Source of the DNA: Cytidiella melzeri
Taxonomy: Eukaryota > Basidiomycota > Agaricomycetes > Polyporales > Irpicaceae
DNA length: 64,000 nt
NCBI GenBank assembly: GCA_022592445.1
Contig: JABYQR010000033.1
Span: forward strand, 151,097 to 215,096
Reading direction: 5' to 3'
Positions 1 to 11,794 of the stretch are shown in pieces (position 1 is the first letter of the stretch; every line of letters starts with the position of its first letter). Position numbers and translations under genes: made by a program. Under the pieces are notes generated by a model. It was not told the origin of the DNA and made no database searches. It saw only the letters and a list, made by a program, of their open reading frames with translations.

Positions 1-1
1 C

Positions 2-1366
2 TACTCGAAGATTCTTTCCAAGGGCATTGAGCTTCCCCAGCACATCTTCTACTCCGCCCTCGTCGGCATCATTCCGCCCACCTATGCGCATACTCGCGCT
101 AGCTACCAGGCTGGTGTGGGTTCTTGTACTCCTGTTGGCAAGAAATACGACTACAACCCCATCTCGCTGAGTGTAAAGCTTTGCCGCGACTTCCATGGTT
201 GGCGACTTGCTCACCCACTTGACCGCTCTCGGTCTAAGGGTTCGTCAACCCTCGTCCCTCGCGATAGGCCCGCTGGTGGATCTTCCGCCGCGTTGCCAGC
301 AGTCGACAAACATGTCGAACGTCCAGCGAAAGCCACCTCCTCCACTCGTGCGGCTGCTGCTCCTTACTCTAAGGAGAAGTCCGTTCGTGACACTTCAAAG
401 ATGAAGTGTTACAACTGTAACAAGACAGGCCACACGACGCCTACTTGCCCTTTGCCCTGGACAGAGAAGTCCAAGGAGGCGATGAAGAGAAAGGGTAATA
501 CTTGGAAGTCCGTCGCTGCTGGTGCCAAGGGCAAAGCTGCCACTGCCGCCGCTGTTGTTGCCACTCCCGCTGTCGCTGGTCCGTCGACCACTACTCCTCG
601 CCACAACCAGAGCGCGTGGGTGTCGGCTCTCTCTGAGTCCAATGTCACTATGCACGTAAGTACTTCGCTTACTACTACCACTTTTTCTACTCTACTTCCA
701 CTGTATGCGACTTGGTGCACAGACGAGTCAATACATATTCTTGATACTGGCGCGACTATACACTGTACGCCATATCGAGACTTACTTTTCAATGTCCACT
801 TTGTACCAACTATTGTACTGACTGTTGCCAACTCAGAACAACTAGTTTTGAAACTCGCTGGTGACATGATACTCGAGGTGGAACAGGAAAGTGGTAAGTT
901 TACTGAACTCTTGCTGAAGAATGTCTACTTCAACTCAACTCTACCTTTTACTTTAATCAGCATTGGAAAACTGGATCCTGATTATCGTTTTACTTTCTAT
1001 CACAATCTTTGTACTATATACAACTCAAACTCGACTTGTGTGGCTGTAGTTAGAATGTCAAATGATTTATACATGCTATCATCAACTCGAGTGACTTCTT
1101 TAGCAAGCGTGCATAGAACTGGCATTACTCTACTTGAACTACATAAAAAACTCGGTCATCTCAGTTACTTCATGATCAAGAAACTACTTCAAACTTCGTC
1201 AATTATTACTGATCATATAACTGACCATACTGAAACTCCGTGCGAGGACTGTTTACTCAACAATATCCATTGCAATACTGTACCCAAACTTTGTTCTTCA
1301 TTGTTAGCTGAAGCTTTCGGAGATCACTTCCATATTGACATCTTTGGGCCTCTACCCACAGCGTAG
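2..1366 (+). pseudogene. copia Gag C-terminus, protease, start of integrase (broken)
   Basis: The frame is open from position 2 to a TAG at 1364-1366, so the start codon is outside the window. A CCHC zinc knuckle (CYNCNKTGHTTPTC) lies near 410-450 and would bind RNA in the virus-like particle. The aspartic protease active site reads DTGATIHC near 735-760. A GAG-pre-integrase segment (LHKKLGHLSYFMIKKLL) lies near 1135-1190, followed by paired cysteines and the first integrase Asp in HIDIFGPLP. The stop falls inside the integrase, where the family has none. Domain order is seen directly; inactivity is inferred. Confidence 0.9.
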
Positions 1367-1780
1367 ATTACTGGTAAACATAAATACTGGTTGACTATCG
1401 TCGACAATGCTACTAGATGGTTAGTACTTGCACCACTAGTTACTAAAGATGACGCATATACTCAATGGGTCATTTTCTCTACTGAATTATTGACGCAATA
1501 TGGTATTCGCGTCAAGATACTTCAAGCCGATAACGACGGTGTCTTTACCAGTAAAGCTATGACTGCTTACTTAAAAACTCAAGGAACTATACTATGTCTT
1601 ACTGTACACGATACTCCTCAGCAAAACGGTGTTGCTGAACGTGTACATCAAACTATTATGAACTTGATTTGAGGAAACCTGCATACTGCATCTTTACCAA
1701 ATTGACTATGGTGGTACACTGCACTATACGCAATGTATGTGTACAACTGTTCTCCTGTACTATACTTAACTACAAAACTC
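1367..1780 (+). pseudogene. copia integrase core (rve), broken
   Basis: Reading continues in the same frame after the 1364 stop. It contains DNATRWLVLAPL, the second catalytic Asp in LQADNDGVFTS and the catalytic Glu in NGVAERVHQTI, so all three DDE residues survive. A second stop (TGA at 1670-1672) lies just after this motif. Reading resumes in the same frame with the conserved Trp-rich stretch and then shifts to another frame at about 1775. The integrase would insert the element cDNA, but this copy is interrupted. Confidence 0.87.
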
Positions 1781-3161
1781 CTTACTTTAAGCAATATGGC
1801 ACAGACGCTAACCTTGATGGACTTCAAGTCTTTGGTCAGCCGTGCATTGTATACGACAAATATCGCACAAACAAACTAGCATCTAAGGGTAAAAGGGGAG
1901 TCTGGATAGGCTTCGCTGAACACTCTAAGGGTCACTATGTTTACTTCGGACAATGTGTCGGAGTTGAACGTAACTTGCAATTTGTTGACTCTACAATACA
2001 AATTGAAGGGGAGAAAGAACCAAAAGTCACAAAACTTACTGCTGAAAAACAACTTGAACTTGAGGACAACCCTCACATAGAACCAATGGAAATCAACGAG
2101 CCTGACCCTACTGGTCCAAGGCGTTCCAACAGAACTCCTCAACTATCGCGTAAACCTCGTGGTGTAGACTACGACGAAGTAGACACTAACATTGCTTTCT
2201 ACTTAACTGAGTTTAACGCTTACTATGCTGAGGACGTCGGTGACCCTGTCACTTTCAAAGATGTACTTAATCACCCTCTCAAAGACGATTGGTTTAAGCC
2301 TATGAAACTTGAGGTTGATACACTAGAACAACTCGGCACTTGGGAATACTGTATCCCGCCGCCAAATGCCAACGTTACTGGTTCTCGCTTCGTCTATAAG
2401 ACTAAGTACGAACATGGCAAAGCTACTAAACTCAAGTCAAGACTTGTTGCGCAAGGATACTCTCAGCGCGGTGGTATTGATTACTATGCAAACAACTTGT
2501 TCGCTCCAGTCGCGCGCATCTACACTTCGAGATTAACCAACTCGATGTTAAGTCCGCTTACTTATACGGTAAGATTAACGATGATGAAGATCTTTATCTT
2601 CGTCCGCCGCCTGGCGATCTACTGCCCAACTTGCTTAAGGGCTGGGTACTTAAACTACGCAAAACTATCTATGGCCTTAAACAAGCCGGATGTTGCTGGT
2701 ACAAGGTACTATGCGATATACTTTTTCAACTTGGACTCAAGCATTCAGACTATGATAACACTGTCTTCTACCTTTACAGGGGAGACAAACTAAAACTTAT
2801 ACTCGCTGTTCATGTCGACAATATTACTCTCTGTACTATTACTTCTGTCATCGCTGAACAATTTGAGATAGCACTTAGACAACATGTTGAGGTAACAAAC
2901 GGTGGCACTATCCACTGGATGCTTGGCATGGAGATTGATTACAACAAAGCCTCTGGTGTTATCAAGCTTTGTCAACGTGATTATATCCAAACTATACTTA
3001 AACAAAACAACTTTGACCACAATCATACACGTCGTACTCCTATGATACACGAGCACAACTTAGCCCCCTGTGACTCGAAAGAACCTCGTCAGGACGCTGA
3101 TGCTATTGAACAATACATGTCTCTAGTTGGTGGTTTACAATACGTCGCTGACTGTACTTGA
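1669..3161 (+). pseudogene. copia reverse transcriptase (two frames)
   Basis: From about 1775 to 2530 one frame encodes the integrase C-terminal linker and the start of the RVT_2 domain (GTWEYCIPP, KTKYEHGKATKLKSRLVAQG). The reading then moves to another frame near 2535-2630 and continues with LRKTIYGLKQAG and LGMEID until 3161. The catalytic box that should read YVDD is HVDN here, which removes the second metal-binding Asp. With the frameshift and stops this reverse transcriptase is dead. Confidence 0.88.
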
Positions 3162-3225
3162 CCAGACGTTGCATACTGCACTGGTCAAATTGCACGATAC
3201 TTAGCTGACCCTTCTAAGGAACACT

Positions 3226-3765
3226 TTGCTGCAGCTAAACAGAACGTGCGATTACTGGCGTGTCCTAGGAAACCAAGCCGCTACTTCTAATACTTCACTT
3301 GTCGGATACGCTGATTCTGACGGTATGACTACATACGGCAATAAACCCATAATGGGCTACACCTTCACATACAATGACTCGCTTATCTCTTGGTCAAGTA
3401 AGCGCAGTTCACTAGTAACACTATCGGTCACCGAAGCCAAATTATATGCCTTAGCGCATGCGTCAACTGAGGCTATATATTTAAAAGCCCTCATTGACGA
3501 ACTACTTAACTTTACTATGGATCCTGTCAAGATGTATACTGACAGTGCATCAACTATTGCCATTGTTAGCTCACTCGACGAGCAACATTTGCAACGAACT
3601 AAACACTTCGAAATTTGTAAGAATTTCATCAGCAATTGTGTACTCAAGAAGTATATAACTATTCATCACATATCTTCTAACAATCAACGTGCTGATACAC
3701 TTACTAAAGCACTACCTCTCAAAAAACTCAAGCACTTCAATGAACTACTTCATATTTGTGCTTGA
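3226..3765 (+). pseudogene. copia RNase H domain
   Basis: This is the C-terminal RNase H of the copia polyprotein. The pattern GYADSDG, a WSSKRSSLVTLSVTEAK box, a YTDSASTIAI motif and RTKHFEI is the standard copia order with catalytic Asp, Glu and Asp in place. A stop separates it from the RT segment. The terminal TGA (3763-3765) touches the polypurine tract, as is usual when the coding region ends just before the 3' LTR. Confidence 0.9.
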
Positions 3766-3772
3766 AGGGGAG
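3765..3772 (+). promoter_or_regulatory. polypurine tract of copia element
   Basis: AAGGGGAG lies directly before the LTR, where plus-strand cDNA synthesis is primed. Confidence 0.75.
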
Positions 3773-3942
3773 TGTTCAACTATATTACTGAGTCACTTAA
3801 CGTACTAGCACCGTAGTTACCGTATATAAGACTTACTCTGATCAATGCAGCAATACGCGCTTTTGATCCCCAACTCTCACTGTGTGATCCCTCCCAGTCT
3901 TGCTCTCTCAACGCTCTCCTTTACTTCCATAGCCTTCTAACA
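3773..3942 (+). repeat. copia 3' LTR (170 bp)
   Basis: The segment begins TGTTCAAC directly after the polypurine tract and ends TTCTAACA, giving TGTT...AACA termini. A TATA box (TATATAAG) lies at 3823-3830. The end is set by the terminal inverted dinucleotides only, because the partner LTR is outside the window. Confidence 0.7.
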
Positions 3943-3984
3943 ATATTTTTATCTTACCCACAATACTTAAATGTCAATTTTTTG

Positions 3985-4510
3985 AGGTAACTTTGTTACT
4001 TAAGCCAGTTTTTGTTACTCACATGCCCAGAGCACTTAATTTTTGGATTGAATAGCTTTGAGTCCTTACTTTCATTGGTAGTGTTGTTACCCATAACCAG
4101 TTTTGTTCTGAATCCAACTGAAATACTGACTTTGATAACTCAATTCATTATCAATGACTGCTTTTCTTACATAATTCCCCAAAGGACTGACTGTTTAAAA
4201 GTAAATTTGAACTCTTACCTTTTCAAGTGATTTTGTTAGCAATTTTCACTTTTGTTACTAACTTGGGTGAAATACTTACTTTGATGAATAATTTTATCAT
4301 TGATAACAGCTTGTGCCACTCATTTGCCCATATTACTCACTTTCATGATAAGTTTTCAATTCTCACTTGTATAAGTAATTTATTGCTTACAATAGCTTAA
4401 GTACCAGGAATACTTACTTGAATTAGTAATTTTGTTACTGGTAACAACTCTCATGAGTAACTTGTTGGGAATACATACATTGATAAGTCATTCTGTTGCC
4501 AATGTGCCAG
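3985..4510. repeat. degenerate AT-rich simple repeat region
   Basis: Imperfect, irregularly spaced copies of short motifs such as TTTTGTTACT, ACTTTGATAA and their variants fill this stretch. No coding pattern is seen. Similar motifs recur around 19540-19640. It looks like old decayed tandem repeat DNA. Confidence 0.5.
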
Positions 4511-4566
4511 GATTATGCCTAACAACTCAGTGAGTCACACAGTCACAGAGTTGCCGGGCTGAGAGT

Positions 4567-4643
4567 GTAATCTGGCTGAGTAAAAAAATCACCTGTTTCT
4601 TACTGCACCTGAAAAAAGGTGATTTTTTACTCAGCCAGATTAC
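4567..4643. repeat. long hairpin (27-28 bp arms, 22-nt loop)
   Basis: Arm 4567-4594 is the reverse complement of arm 4617-4643 apart from one base in an A/T run. The loop is 4595-4616. It could be the core of a small foldback element. No target duplication was identified. Confidence 0.7.
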
Positions 4644-5627
4644 AGATGCCCTGCAGAGGCCTCGAGGCCCTGGTTTGAATCCTGCCTTGTACATTTTTTA
4701 GTTGATGTTTATTTGAAGTAGGCTAAGTGTGATTGATATACCCATCCATGAATCTGATTGATGGCAGTAACAAAATGCCAATAGATACTTCCCAGATCTA
4801 TAACAAAAGGAATAAGCTGAGGTTCAGTCTGAGTCTGAGCAATGTTTTCCAGTAATATCGCCATAACCTCCTCAATTCTTCTTTAAATTCAAAGTCCTTG
4901 TTACCAGCACGTTTGCAAGCATAGGTCTATGCAATGGTGTGTAATATGTACCCATTTGTGTCCATTTGCAAGCTGCCAAAGATCAAACACTGTATTTGGA
5001 TTGGGTAATGTAATGCAATATGAAGTTTGAAGTGGTTGGTAACAAACACAGTGTGGTGCCATCAATTCACTTCATTTTGAATATACAAGAACTGTTACCA
5101 AGTGTATTGCCTATCAAATTCCTACACTTTGGGGGACAGTAGCGTTACATCTACAGGGATATCAAAGCAGTCACCTGCACTGAAACAATTCTACTTTATC
5201 CTTCAGGAATTGTAATAGCCTCAAACAGTTTCTAAAACAAGTGAAGTTGCTATCAAGTAGAACTTCAGTAAACAATCTTGTTCCTGGTAATAACCCTACC
5301 AAGTAATTGAGTAATGCATGTTTACTTTAGTACATACCTTTGCTATTGGTACAACTGCACTAAGCAAATTGACATGGGATAAAGTAATTGTGTTAAAATT
5401 GACAAGTTTAGTTGCAGGCAGAGCAAGGATATATCAATAAAAGGTAGTCAGAAATGGTGGCAAGGGGATATAGTTATTTTGTGATTTATGTTGTGATTTG
5501 TCTGGTGTTTTATTTACTCTTAATGCAACAATTGGTTGTAGGGCTTAATGAGAACTTACTGTCAATACAACTCAGCAAGAAAGGCTAGATATGCTCTAAA
5601 AATAGATGGATTGAAAACGTTGTGTTT
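4644..5627. other. no gene seen
   Basis: AT-rich, CpG-poor sequence with no conserved reading frame. No feature could be supported. Confidence 0.5.
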
Positions 5628-5795
5628 GAATCAACTCCCAGAACATGTCATATGTGTCCTGTTGATGTCTGAACTGCCTCATCCACATTGGAACTGCTGC
5701 AGGCTGTGTTTTGATGGTAATCTTGAAAGAGCAACTAATTCCTGTGGCACCTTGTTGAACAATCAGTTGCATTGCTCACTGCTGATGCAACAAAA
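5628..5795 (-). repeat. single inverted copy of the 142/153-bp minisatellite unit plus flank
   Basis: The reverse complement of this segment matches one unit of the tandem array at 13130-14480. It also matches the sequence just beyond the array end (about 14460-14510, the ACATGTT...GGGAGTTGAT stretch). It is therefore a dispersed relative of the array in opposite orientation. Confidence 0.75.
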
Positions 5796-6955
5796 CAAAA
5801 TTATTTGCTCGCAAAATATGAAAGTTGGAAATATCTTGTCAGAATCACCTCCCAACAATTTGGTAATTCTTGCTCAGTGAGCGAAGATTGTTTGTAGATT
5901 GCTGTACAAGATCATGACAAAGCAACAATATGTTACAGATCACCATGGACAATGTAGATTAGATATGTGAATAGATAAGATCAGATGGTACATAACACGT
6001 AATTTCATCATCATTATAGCCACACACAATAGAGCAGCTGCACCTTCTTGCATCATGTTCCAGTACTATCCATGCCTGTATAGCAAAAGTCCCAAAAGGC
6101 TTCTCCTGACTCATATTTTGTATATCAATTGTATTGAGGCTTAGTAAAGGCTCAGACAGCCTATTCCGCTATGCAGGATGCTCACTCAATACTCACATTC
6201 TCTATGCAGTAACATTAGCAAGCTGGACTGTGCATCACCAATCCTTACTCATATGAAATGACTGTAGTGTCAGTAATCTAGTCACAGACATGTATACACA
6301 CAGCTCCTACAGAGCAGAAAATTAATCAGACACTTAATCCTACAGTTAGTTGACTCTTCAGTCATCCCCTGCACTCATGCCTTCCATAGAATTGTGATAC
6401 ACAGGACTACTGTAATAGATAACATGCCCATGTTGGCCACTCCAACCAAGGGCTCTACCCCAGGACCACAGCAGGGTGTTTTCTCCTGCCCCTCCCCCCC
6501 TCTGGTACGATTTGAGTCCAAAATTGCATGTGTATCTGTGGCAATTGCAGTGATCTGGTGCTGTGCTACCTAGGAGTACAGCAGAAATAAGCAACATATG
6601 ATTGTCAGAGTGGTTGAAATTACTGGTGAGCCACACAAGCTCTTTGCATCCCAATTGCACAATTGGGGTGAGGGTGAAGGAGAGTGTGTGCTTGGTGGTG
6701 GCCAGCCAACAGCAGAGAATGTTTGCTATCTCCAAACCCCATCTTAGCAACATGTGGGAATACCCATATATATTCAGACCCAGTTGATGAGCCTCAGTTG
6801 AAATCCATTTTCCTCTTGGATTGCCCAGGACAAGGCTCAATTCAACTGGTGCTAGAAGTAATAGTTGGTTACCAAAGTATTGTTTTGGCTTTCAAAATTG
6901 GAGCCGCTGAGGAGTGTTGTTGACACTCAAAGATATCTCATGCTGCATACTGCCC
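5796..6955. other. repeat-like DNA, no supported gene
   Basis: CpG-poor sequence. A 160-codon minus-strand frame (6358-6840) exists but has no recognisable domain and no intron or promoter signals, so it is not called. Confidence 0.45.
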
Positions 6956-7256
6956 TCACTAGCACACTTTTTTGCTGACTGGCACTGAACTAGAACTGTA
7001 AGACAACTGTGAGCCTCCTATATCTCACCCCTCTCTTCCTCCATCTTGCTCAAATACAATTCACACAGCCAAAACAACACAGCAGCTGAAGCACTACAAG
7101 ACAAATCTTACAAAGTCCTCTTGCACCTGCAAACACACTCAGGAATGTTTGGTCTACATGTACTTAGGAGAAGCCTTCAATAGGGAATCTTAAACTACTA
7201 AGCACACTCCTTCTGTCAGCCATTCCTTGTGTATTGGTCAAAGAACAGAGACAGCA
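6956..7256 (+). repeat. decayed copy of duplicated segment (pair with 8988-9262)
   Basis: Aligns along its length with 8988-9262, for example TACTTAGGAGAAGCCTTCA versus GCACTTGGGAGAAGCGTTCA. CpG sites in the downstream copy are mostly TpG or CpA here, which suggests methylation-driven decay of this copy. Confidence 0.7.
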
Positions 7257-7721
7257 GCTCACAGTGTTCTTCCACAACCTTGTGAGACAAACAGCCATTC
7301 ATGTTGGCTAAATTGCCAATTTCATTGTGGTGCTTCTGAGCCTTTGTTGACAATGTCACCACTCTCAAGCATCACCTGCTCACTGATAAAGCAGCCAAGC
7401 TGACAATGTGTCAAGAAACTATTAGAGTGTTCAGGTCAAACATGTATGTAGGAGACATTAGACATGTCACTTGTGATCTTGCAGTCAAAGACAACACACT
7501 CAAATGTCAGCCCTTAGACAAAGATATAGATACATTCTGATCACAGTGGCAATGCTTTTGCAAGATCAACCTTCAGTTACAAGCACTACATGTACATGTC
7601 AATCACACCCATTCCTAGGCAACACCTTCTTTGTCCAACAAGATCTGGCTAACCCTGCCTTGTGCTGTGTAACAGGGGTTGCCTTGGGCATAAAGACTGA
7701 CGCAATGGGGCCGAGGGGTTC

Positions 7722-8188
7722 TCATGCACCTTTGCCACCGACTGCCTCAGCTGCCTTGGGATCCTGGGGATCCTGGGGTTCCTGGGTCCCTTTGGGTTCC
7801 TTGTTCTTGGGTCTCATCCTAACAACCTTGATGCTCTCACCCCCTTCAATTTGAACAGACCTAAATTTCCTGTTTGCCCCATTTTGCCCCCTTGGGGTCT
7901 GCGACCTGGAAAGCATGCTGTCAGACCTACTGCCAAGACTGGAGAGTGATTGCCAGAAAAAACTCTCATCGACATTTCAATGTGAAGTGTGAGTACTCAC
8001 AGGTAATCGACAAGAGCTTGAATGTCAGGTTCCGTGGTGGGAGCAGAGCGATGGAAGACTAGGTGCTGTCCTGTGCTCAATCCCTCAGGGATAGCAGGGA
8101 TGGGACCACCAGATCCTTCCTTGCTGTAAGGTAGGGCAGACACTGTGACAATGGCAACAAACAACACAAGGGTGGATGAGAGGTGCAT
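7722..8188 (-). CDS. small secreted protein, hypothetical
   Basis: Two exons (8001-8188 and 7722-7938) flank a 62-nt intron (GTGAGT...CCAG) and together encode 134 aa. The N-terminus MHLSSTLVLFVAIVTVSALP looks like a classical signal peptide with a cleavage site after about residue 18-20. The mature part is hydrophilic. Its second exon ends in a Lys/Pro/Gln-rich tail with repeated PQDP. I chose the ATG at 8188 because the upstream frame lacks a better start and this one gives the signal peptide. A TATA box and an inverted CCAAT box lie about 190 bp upstream. No known family was recognised. A secreted, surface or effector-like role is possible but is only inferred from the signal peptide. Confidence 0.6.
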
Positions 8189-8376
8189 GATGAGCAAGGA
8201 TGTAGGATGGTGAAAGATGATGTGGAGAGAGAGAGAGAGTAAGATAGCTGCAAGAGTAACTTCAGTATGGTGACTCAAGGATGTGTGGACTGTGAGCAAT
8301 GAAGTACTCACCGGCCTGCGCTCAAAGAGTTGTGGAAGATGAGGTATGAGGGCTTGGAATGGTGGAAGGGGGGGTG

Positions 8377-8389
8377 TTATATAGCCAAT
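8377..8389 (-). promoter_or_regulatory. TATA box and CCAAT box of secreted-protein gene
   Basis: On the minus strand the sequence reads ATTGGCTATATAA, placing a CCAAT-type element next to a TATA box upstream of the ATG at 8188. Confidence 0.5.
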
Positions 8390-8987
8390 GGGTAGCAACA
8401 AACACAGCACCCACACAAGAGACAGAGTTGCAATTTATCATGAACTAAGGTTTGGTTGTCGTGTAACACGGTGCATTATACTCCAAAAGGGTGAGCACCT
8501 TGGCCCCCTGTCAGAGATGCGTGATTCATGATCAATGAAATTTATTCTGGCCACAGCCTCTAGTCTCAAATCATGTGGTAACGTTTGGTCTCCATGTGCG
8601 GGAGAAGCCCGAGAACATGGCGCCGGATGGTTGGAGGGAAGGAGGGTCATTTCTGTGCGTTGTGTCGGCCAATTCGGAAACAGATGCATCGTATGCCAGG
8701 GGACGACGCGGAACAGAACAGTAGTCACACTTCATTCGGAGGAGAAAACCTCCGGGTCGATATAGTCACAGCAAACAGCAAACAATACTAATCGTTTCAC
8801 AAAATGCAACTCGGACGAGCTCCTAAACGGTGAACAGTGCGAGCGGGACGCATCAGTGGCAGCATGCATTGCTGGTGGCAACCCAACTACTGTACAACCG
8901 GGACTTGTATGAATTCCGAACCTTGACGACAAACATCAGTACTGTACACCCCCTAAGCACTGTTTGTGATATCACCACTGCACAGAC

Positions 8988-9262
8988 AAGAAGACGTGTT
9001 TGACTGACCGGCGGTGAGCCTCTCGAAACGTACAATCTCTCTCCCTCCATCTCGCTCGCATACGACTCGCATCGCCCAAAACAACCCAGCAGCCAAAGCC
9101 CAAAACGCATCTTTACAGACGCTTACAAAGCCCACTGGCCCCACGAATACACTTAGGAAGATTTGGCTTACATGCACTTGGGAGAAGCGTTCAGAAAGGA
9201 ATCTATCACCACTAAGCACATCCGTCCTTTCGTCAGCCGTCCATAAGAACAGAGACAGCAAT
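8988..9262 (+). repeat. CpG-rich copy of duplicated segment (pair with 6956-7256)
   Basis: Homologous to 6956-7256 but retains many CpG sites. An 84-codon frame (9014-9268) lies here but has no recognisable domain. The neighbouring 8430-10340 also has normal CpG content and overlapping frames on both strands, none of which I can identify. Confidence 0.65.
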
Positions 9263-9269
9263 GCATAGT

Positions 9270-10720
9270 CCGAGGTCAAGTGATTCTCTCGGCGTGGATG
9301 AGTGACAACACAATAGGCGATAGCTCACACAACAGCGTCTGTTTGCGTCGTACCGGAAAGCTGGTTCGGATTCGCCAAGGATATTGTGCGGTTGAGAACT
9401 TCCTACTAAAATAATGATTATACGGTGTGCTGTTGTGGATTGGATTGCCTGTATGCAGGAACGAGGGCCGCGTCTGATAATCGATTGCGTTGCAAGGGAG
9501 ACGTACGGCGACCTACGTTTCTCCCGACGTGTGACTGCTCCTTTCTGGGATAGCGAGTACGCAGCGCTTGCAGAGAAGGAAGAGTGGGTTGGTTGCCTGT
9601 AGTGCAATCACTACATGAAACCAGCCTACTGCTGCTTCTTTGGAAAGCCACCGGGGAGATAGGGTTGAATGGGCCCGGAACGGCAGACATGAGAAACGCG
9701 TTTCGTGGCTCGATGCTTGGCTGCACCGCATATTTGGGCGTACTCTGTTTCGGTTACTTTAGCAAGTGCAATGTGCTGCCGAAGTGTGAGATCTGTGTAG
9801 ATAGATAGTGATAACAATGCTAGCGCATACTCACTAGTGGATGCAACGGAATCCAGTTCAGTAACCACTACGCGCGCGCGAGATGACGGTGCAGATCGAT
9901 GAGGTTGCTCGCCCAGCCATGAAATCGTCACCACGGTATACTCGGAGCAGGCCAGCCAGCCAACGCTACTACTGCGAAACATCAAGTTCATCAGATGTGC
10001 CGAGTTAAGAAGTGGACGTATGTACCCGATAAAGGAGACCTTTGAGTAGGACCCAATCGATTGAAATAGCTGAAGAGGTATGAAGGGGAGTCAGGACGGC
10101 TGTGGCTGTGGTGGTTGGTCGGTAAGCCATCTGTAATACAGCACGGGGGTAAACTGTATTGGGGGAATATCTCACGTTATTAACTCAAATAAGGACAGCC
10201 AGCCGTAACAAGCTATGTATAACATCTTCAAGCGCTCTAACAGCTTTCGCCACCTGATGCCTTCTGCTTCCCTGCTCTCTGTCCCCCGCCCTCTGCCTGG
10301 AATGGCTCAGCAGTGTTGTTATTTCAGGATCCTCCGAGTGATGCGCCAACGCGGTGATCCGCGATCCGCTGCGTCTACCGCCTGACGCCGCCAGCGACCA
10401 TTTACTTCTCTCTGTTTGTATTGGTACGTTCCGTCTCGGTATCGCCTTTCTCTATGCGCATATGTTTTATTCTACTATTCCGCCCCCACTTCATTCCGCA
10501 GATCTACTCATAATGAATTCACACTCGCGTTCTCATTTGTTACTTTATTCGTATTTTCCGCTTTTCGTAAATTATATAAAAACTCATGTATAGTGTCAGT
10601 TTTGAACATCATCATCTCATTGCTCAATCTCGTGTGCACTCGACCTGTTCATTACAATAAGCAGTGCTGTTCCGCCCATAACCTCAACCTTACCAAGGTA
10701 TTCATTGTTTGTTGTCAGAA
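9270..10720. other. no recognisable gene
   Basis: Several overlapping frames of 60-124 codons occur on both strands, none with domain signatures or convincing splice structure. Nothing can be supported. Confidence 0.4.
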
Positions 10721-10764
10721 TATTCATTAATGATTAGTTCTTTGCTTTTCTCTCTGCAAGGATC

Positions 10765-11216
10765 ATGTACAGTCAGTTCCTGGGAAGATTTGCAAGGTAT
10801 AGTCGTTGTAAGCAATTTGAACTCCATTACACACTTATGATCAGTGGTGCCACCCCATGCTGCCCTTCCAATTGCCAGCCATGTGGAGGCCAACATCTTC
10901 AACTTCAACAAAATGCTGCACAAGGCGTCCACACTTGTGTCATTCGAACCAGAGGTCCTACCATGCCTGGGTGAGATGTCCTAGTAAGTAAACAACACTG
11001 TGTTTTTGTAAGTTTGCTAATGCTATCTGTTATTCAGCCCTATTGACGAGGAGGGAGTTCTTGTCCCATTGACGTTTGAGGGTCTCACTAGCTACGCTCA
11101 AACACTTTCTTTTCTGGAACACATATTGTGCTTCTGCCCTTGCCGTACCGGCATATTTGTTTTGCCCAAGGTCATCCACTCTAAGGCCAACCCTACTGTT
11201 GTAATTGCAGGGTTTT
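10765..11216 (+). other. possible remnant of a spliced gene
   Basis: One plus frame near 10870-10980 reads ASHVEANIFNFNKMLHKAST and on to LGEMS. After an intron-like segment (GTAAGT...TTCAG ending about 11036) reading can resume with PIDEEGVLVPLTFEGLTSYA. The codon-like character and splice signals suggest an old gene fragment. I do not recognise the family, and a stop lies before the donor. Confidence 0.25.
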
Positions 11217-11794
11217 GATGTGCGCACGGGAGGGTCGCTCGGATCAAGGAACACAATGTTAATAAAATAGCTACAAAAGTACAAGGATTTTATAAATTTT
11301 AGCAAAATGGATAAGATGAAAAGAGAAATCTGAAGTGGGTAATCTGCGCGGAATGACAAAAGGCGGGCGGCAGGAAAAAACAGATACAGCAATTGAGGCA
11401 GCAAACCTAAAATAACAACACCTACCAAGGTATTCATTGGGTGTTTCCAATAGACAGGTCCTGGTACGGGCTGTAGATATTTCAGTGAGTGCATCTTTCC
11501 AACAACAATGTCTACCTACAGCTAATAACACAACAAAATTGGACCTACAACAGTCCCTTAGTCACAACCTGCAGCAGACAAAGACGTACAAATGCAAGGC
11601 CCTTGATCAAATTAAGTACATTTGCTGTGGGTTACTCAGAGTTCACAGCTGATACACTGTACTTGAGACCAAGTACTTGACACTAAGAGGTGGGTTGTCT
11701 TTTCATTAATCTCCTTGGGAGTTTATTTCTTGTCTACTAAGAAGGCTATTTGGCCTTGCCTGTTGTGTACCTGTGACTACACCTACCTTCTTGA

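Larger units (their letters stand above)
1..3942 (+). mobile_element. Ty1/copia retrotransposon, 3' portion, decayed
   Basis: The window opens inside gag of a copia-type LTR retrotransposon. The visible order is Gag zinc knuckle, protease, GAG-pre-integrase, integrase, reverse transcriptase, RNase H, polypurine tract and 3' LTR. Protease-integrase-RT is the Pseudoviridae order and separates it from Ty3/gypsy. The 5' LTR and start of gag lie before position 1. The copy is broken by in-frame stops at 1364 and 1670 and by several frame changes, so it cannot be autonomous. Confidence 0.93.

Noticed and set aside
4573..4682. tRNA-like A box (TGGCTGAGT) and B box (GGTTTGAATCC) suggesting a SINE or tRNA gene
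   Set aside because: Spacing is too wide, the T-arm stem does not pair, and no acceptor stem or cloverleaf could be built. No tRNA gene was found anywhere in the window.
6358..6840. 160-codon minus-strand frame
   Set aside because: No domain, no splice or promoter signals, and it lies in CpG-poor decayed DNA where long chance frames occur.
11030..11494. 154-codon minus-strand frame with hydrophobic N-terminus
   Set aside because: It runs antisense to the better spliced-exon-like block on the plus strand and has no recognisable family.
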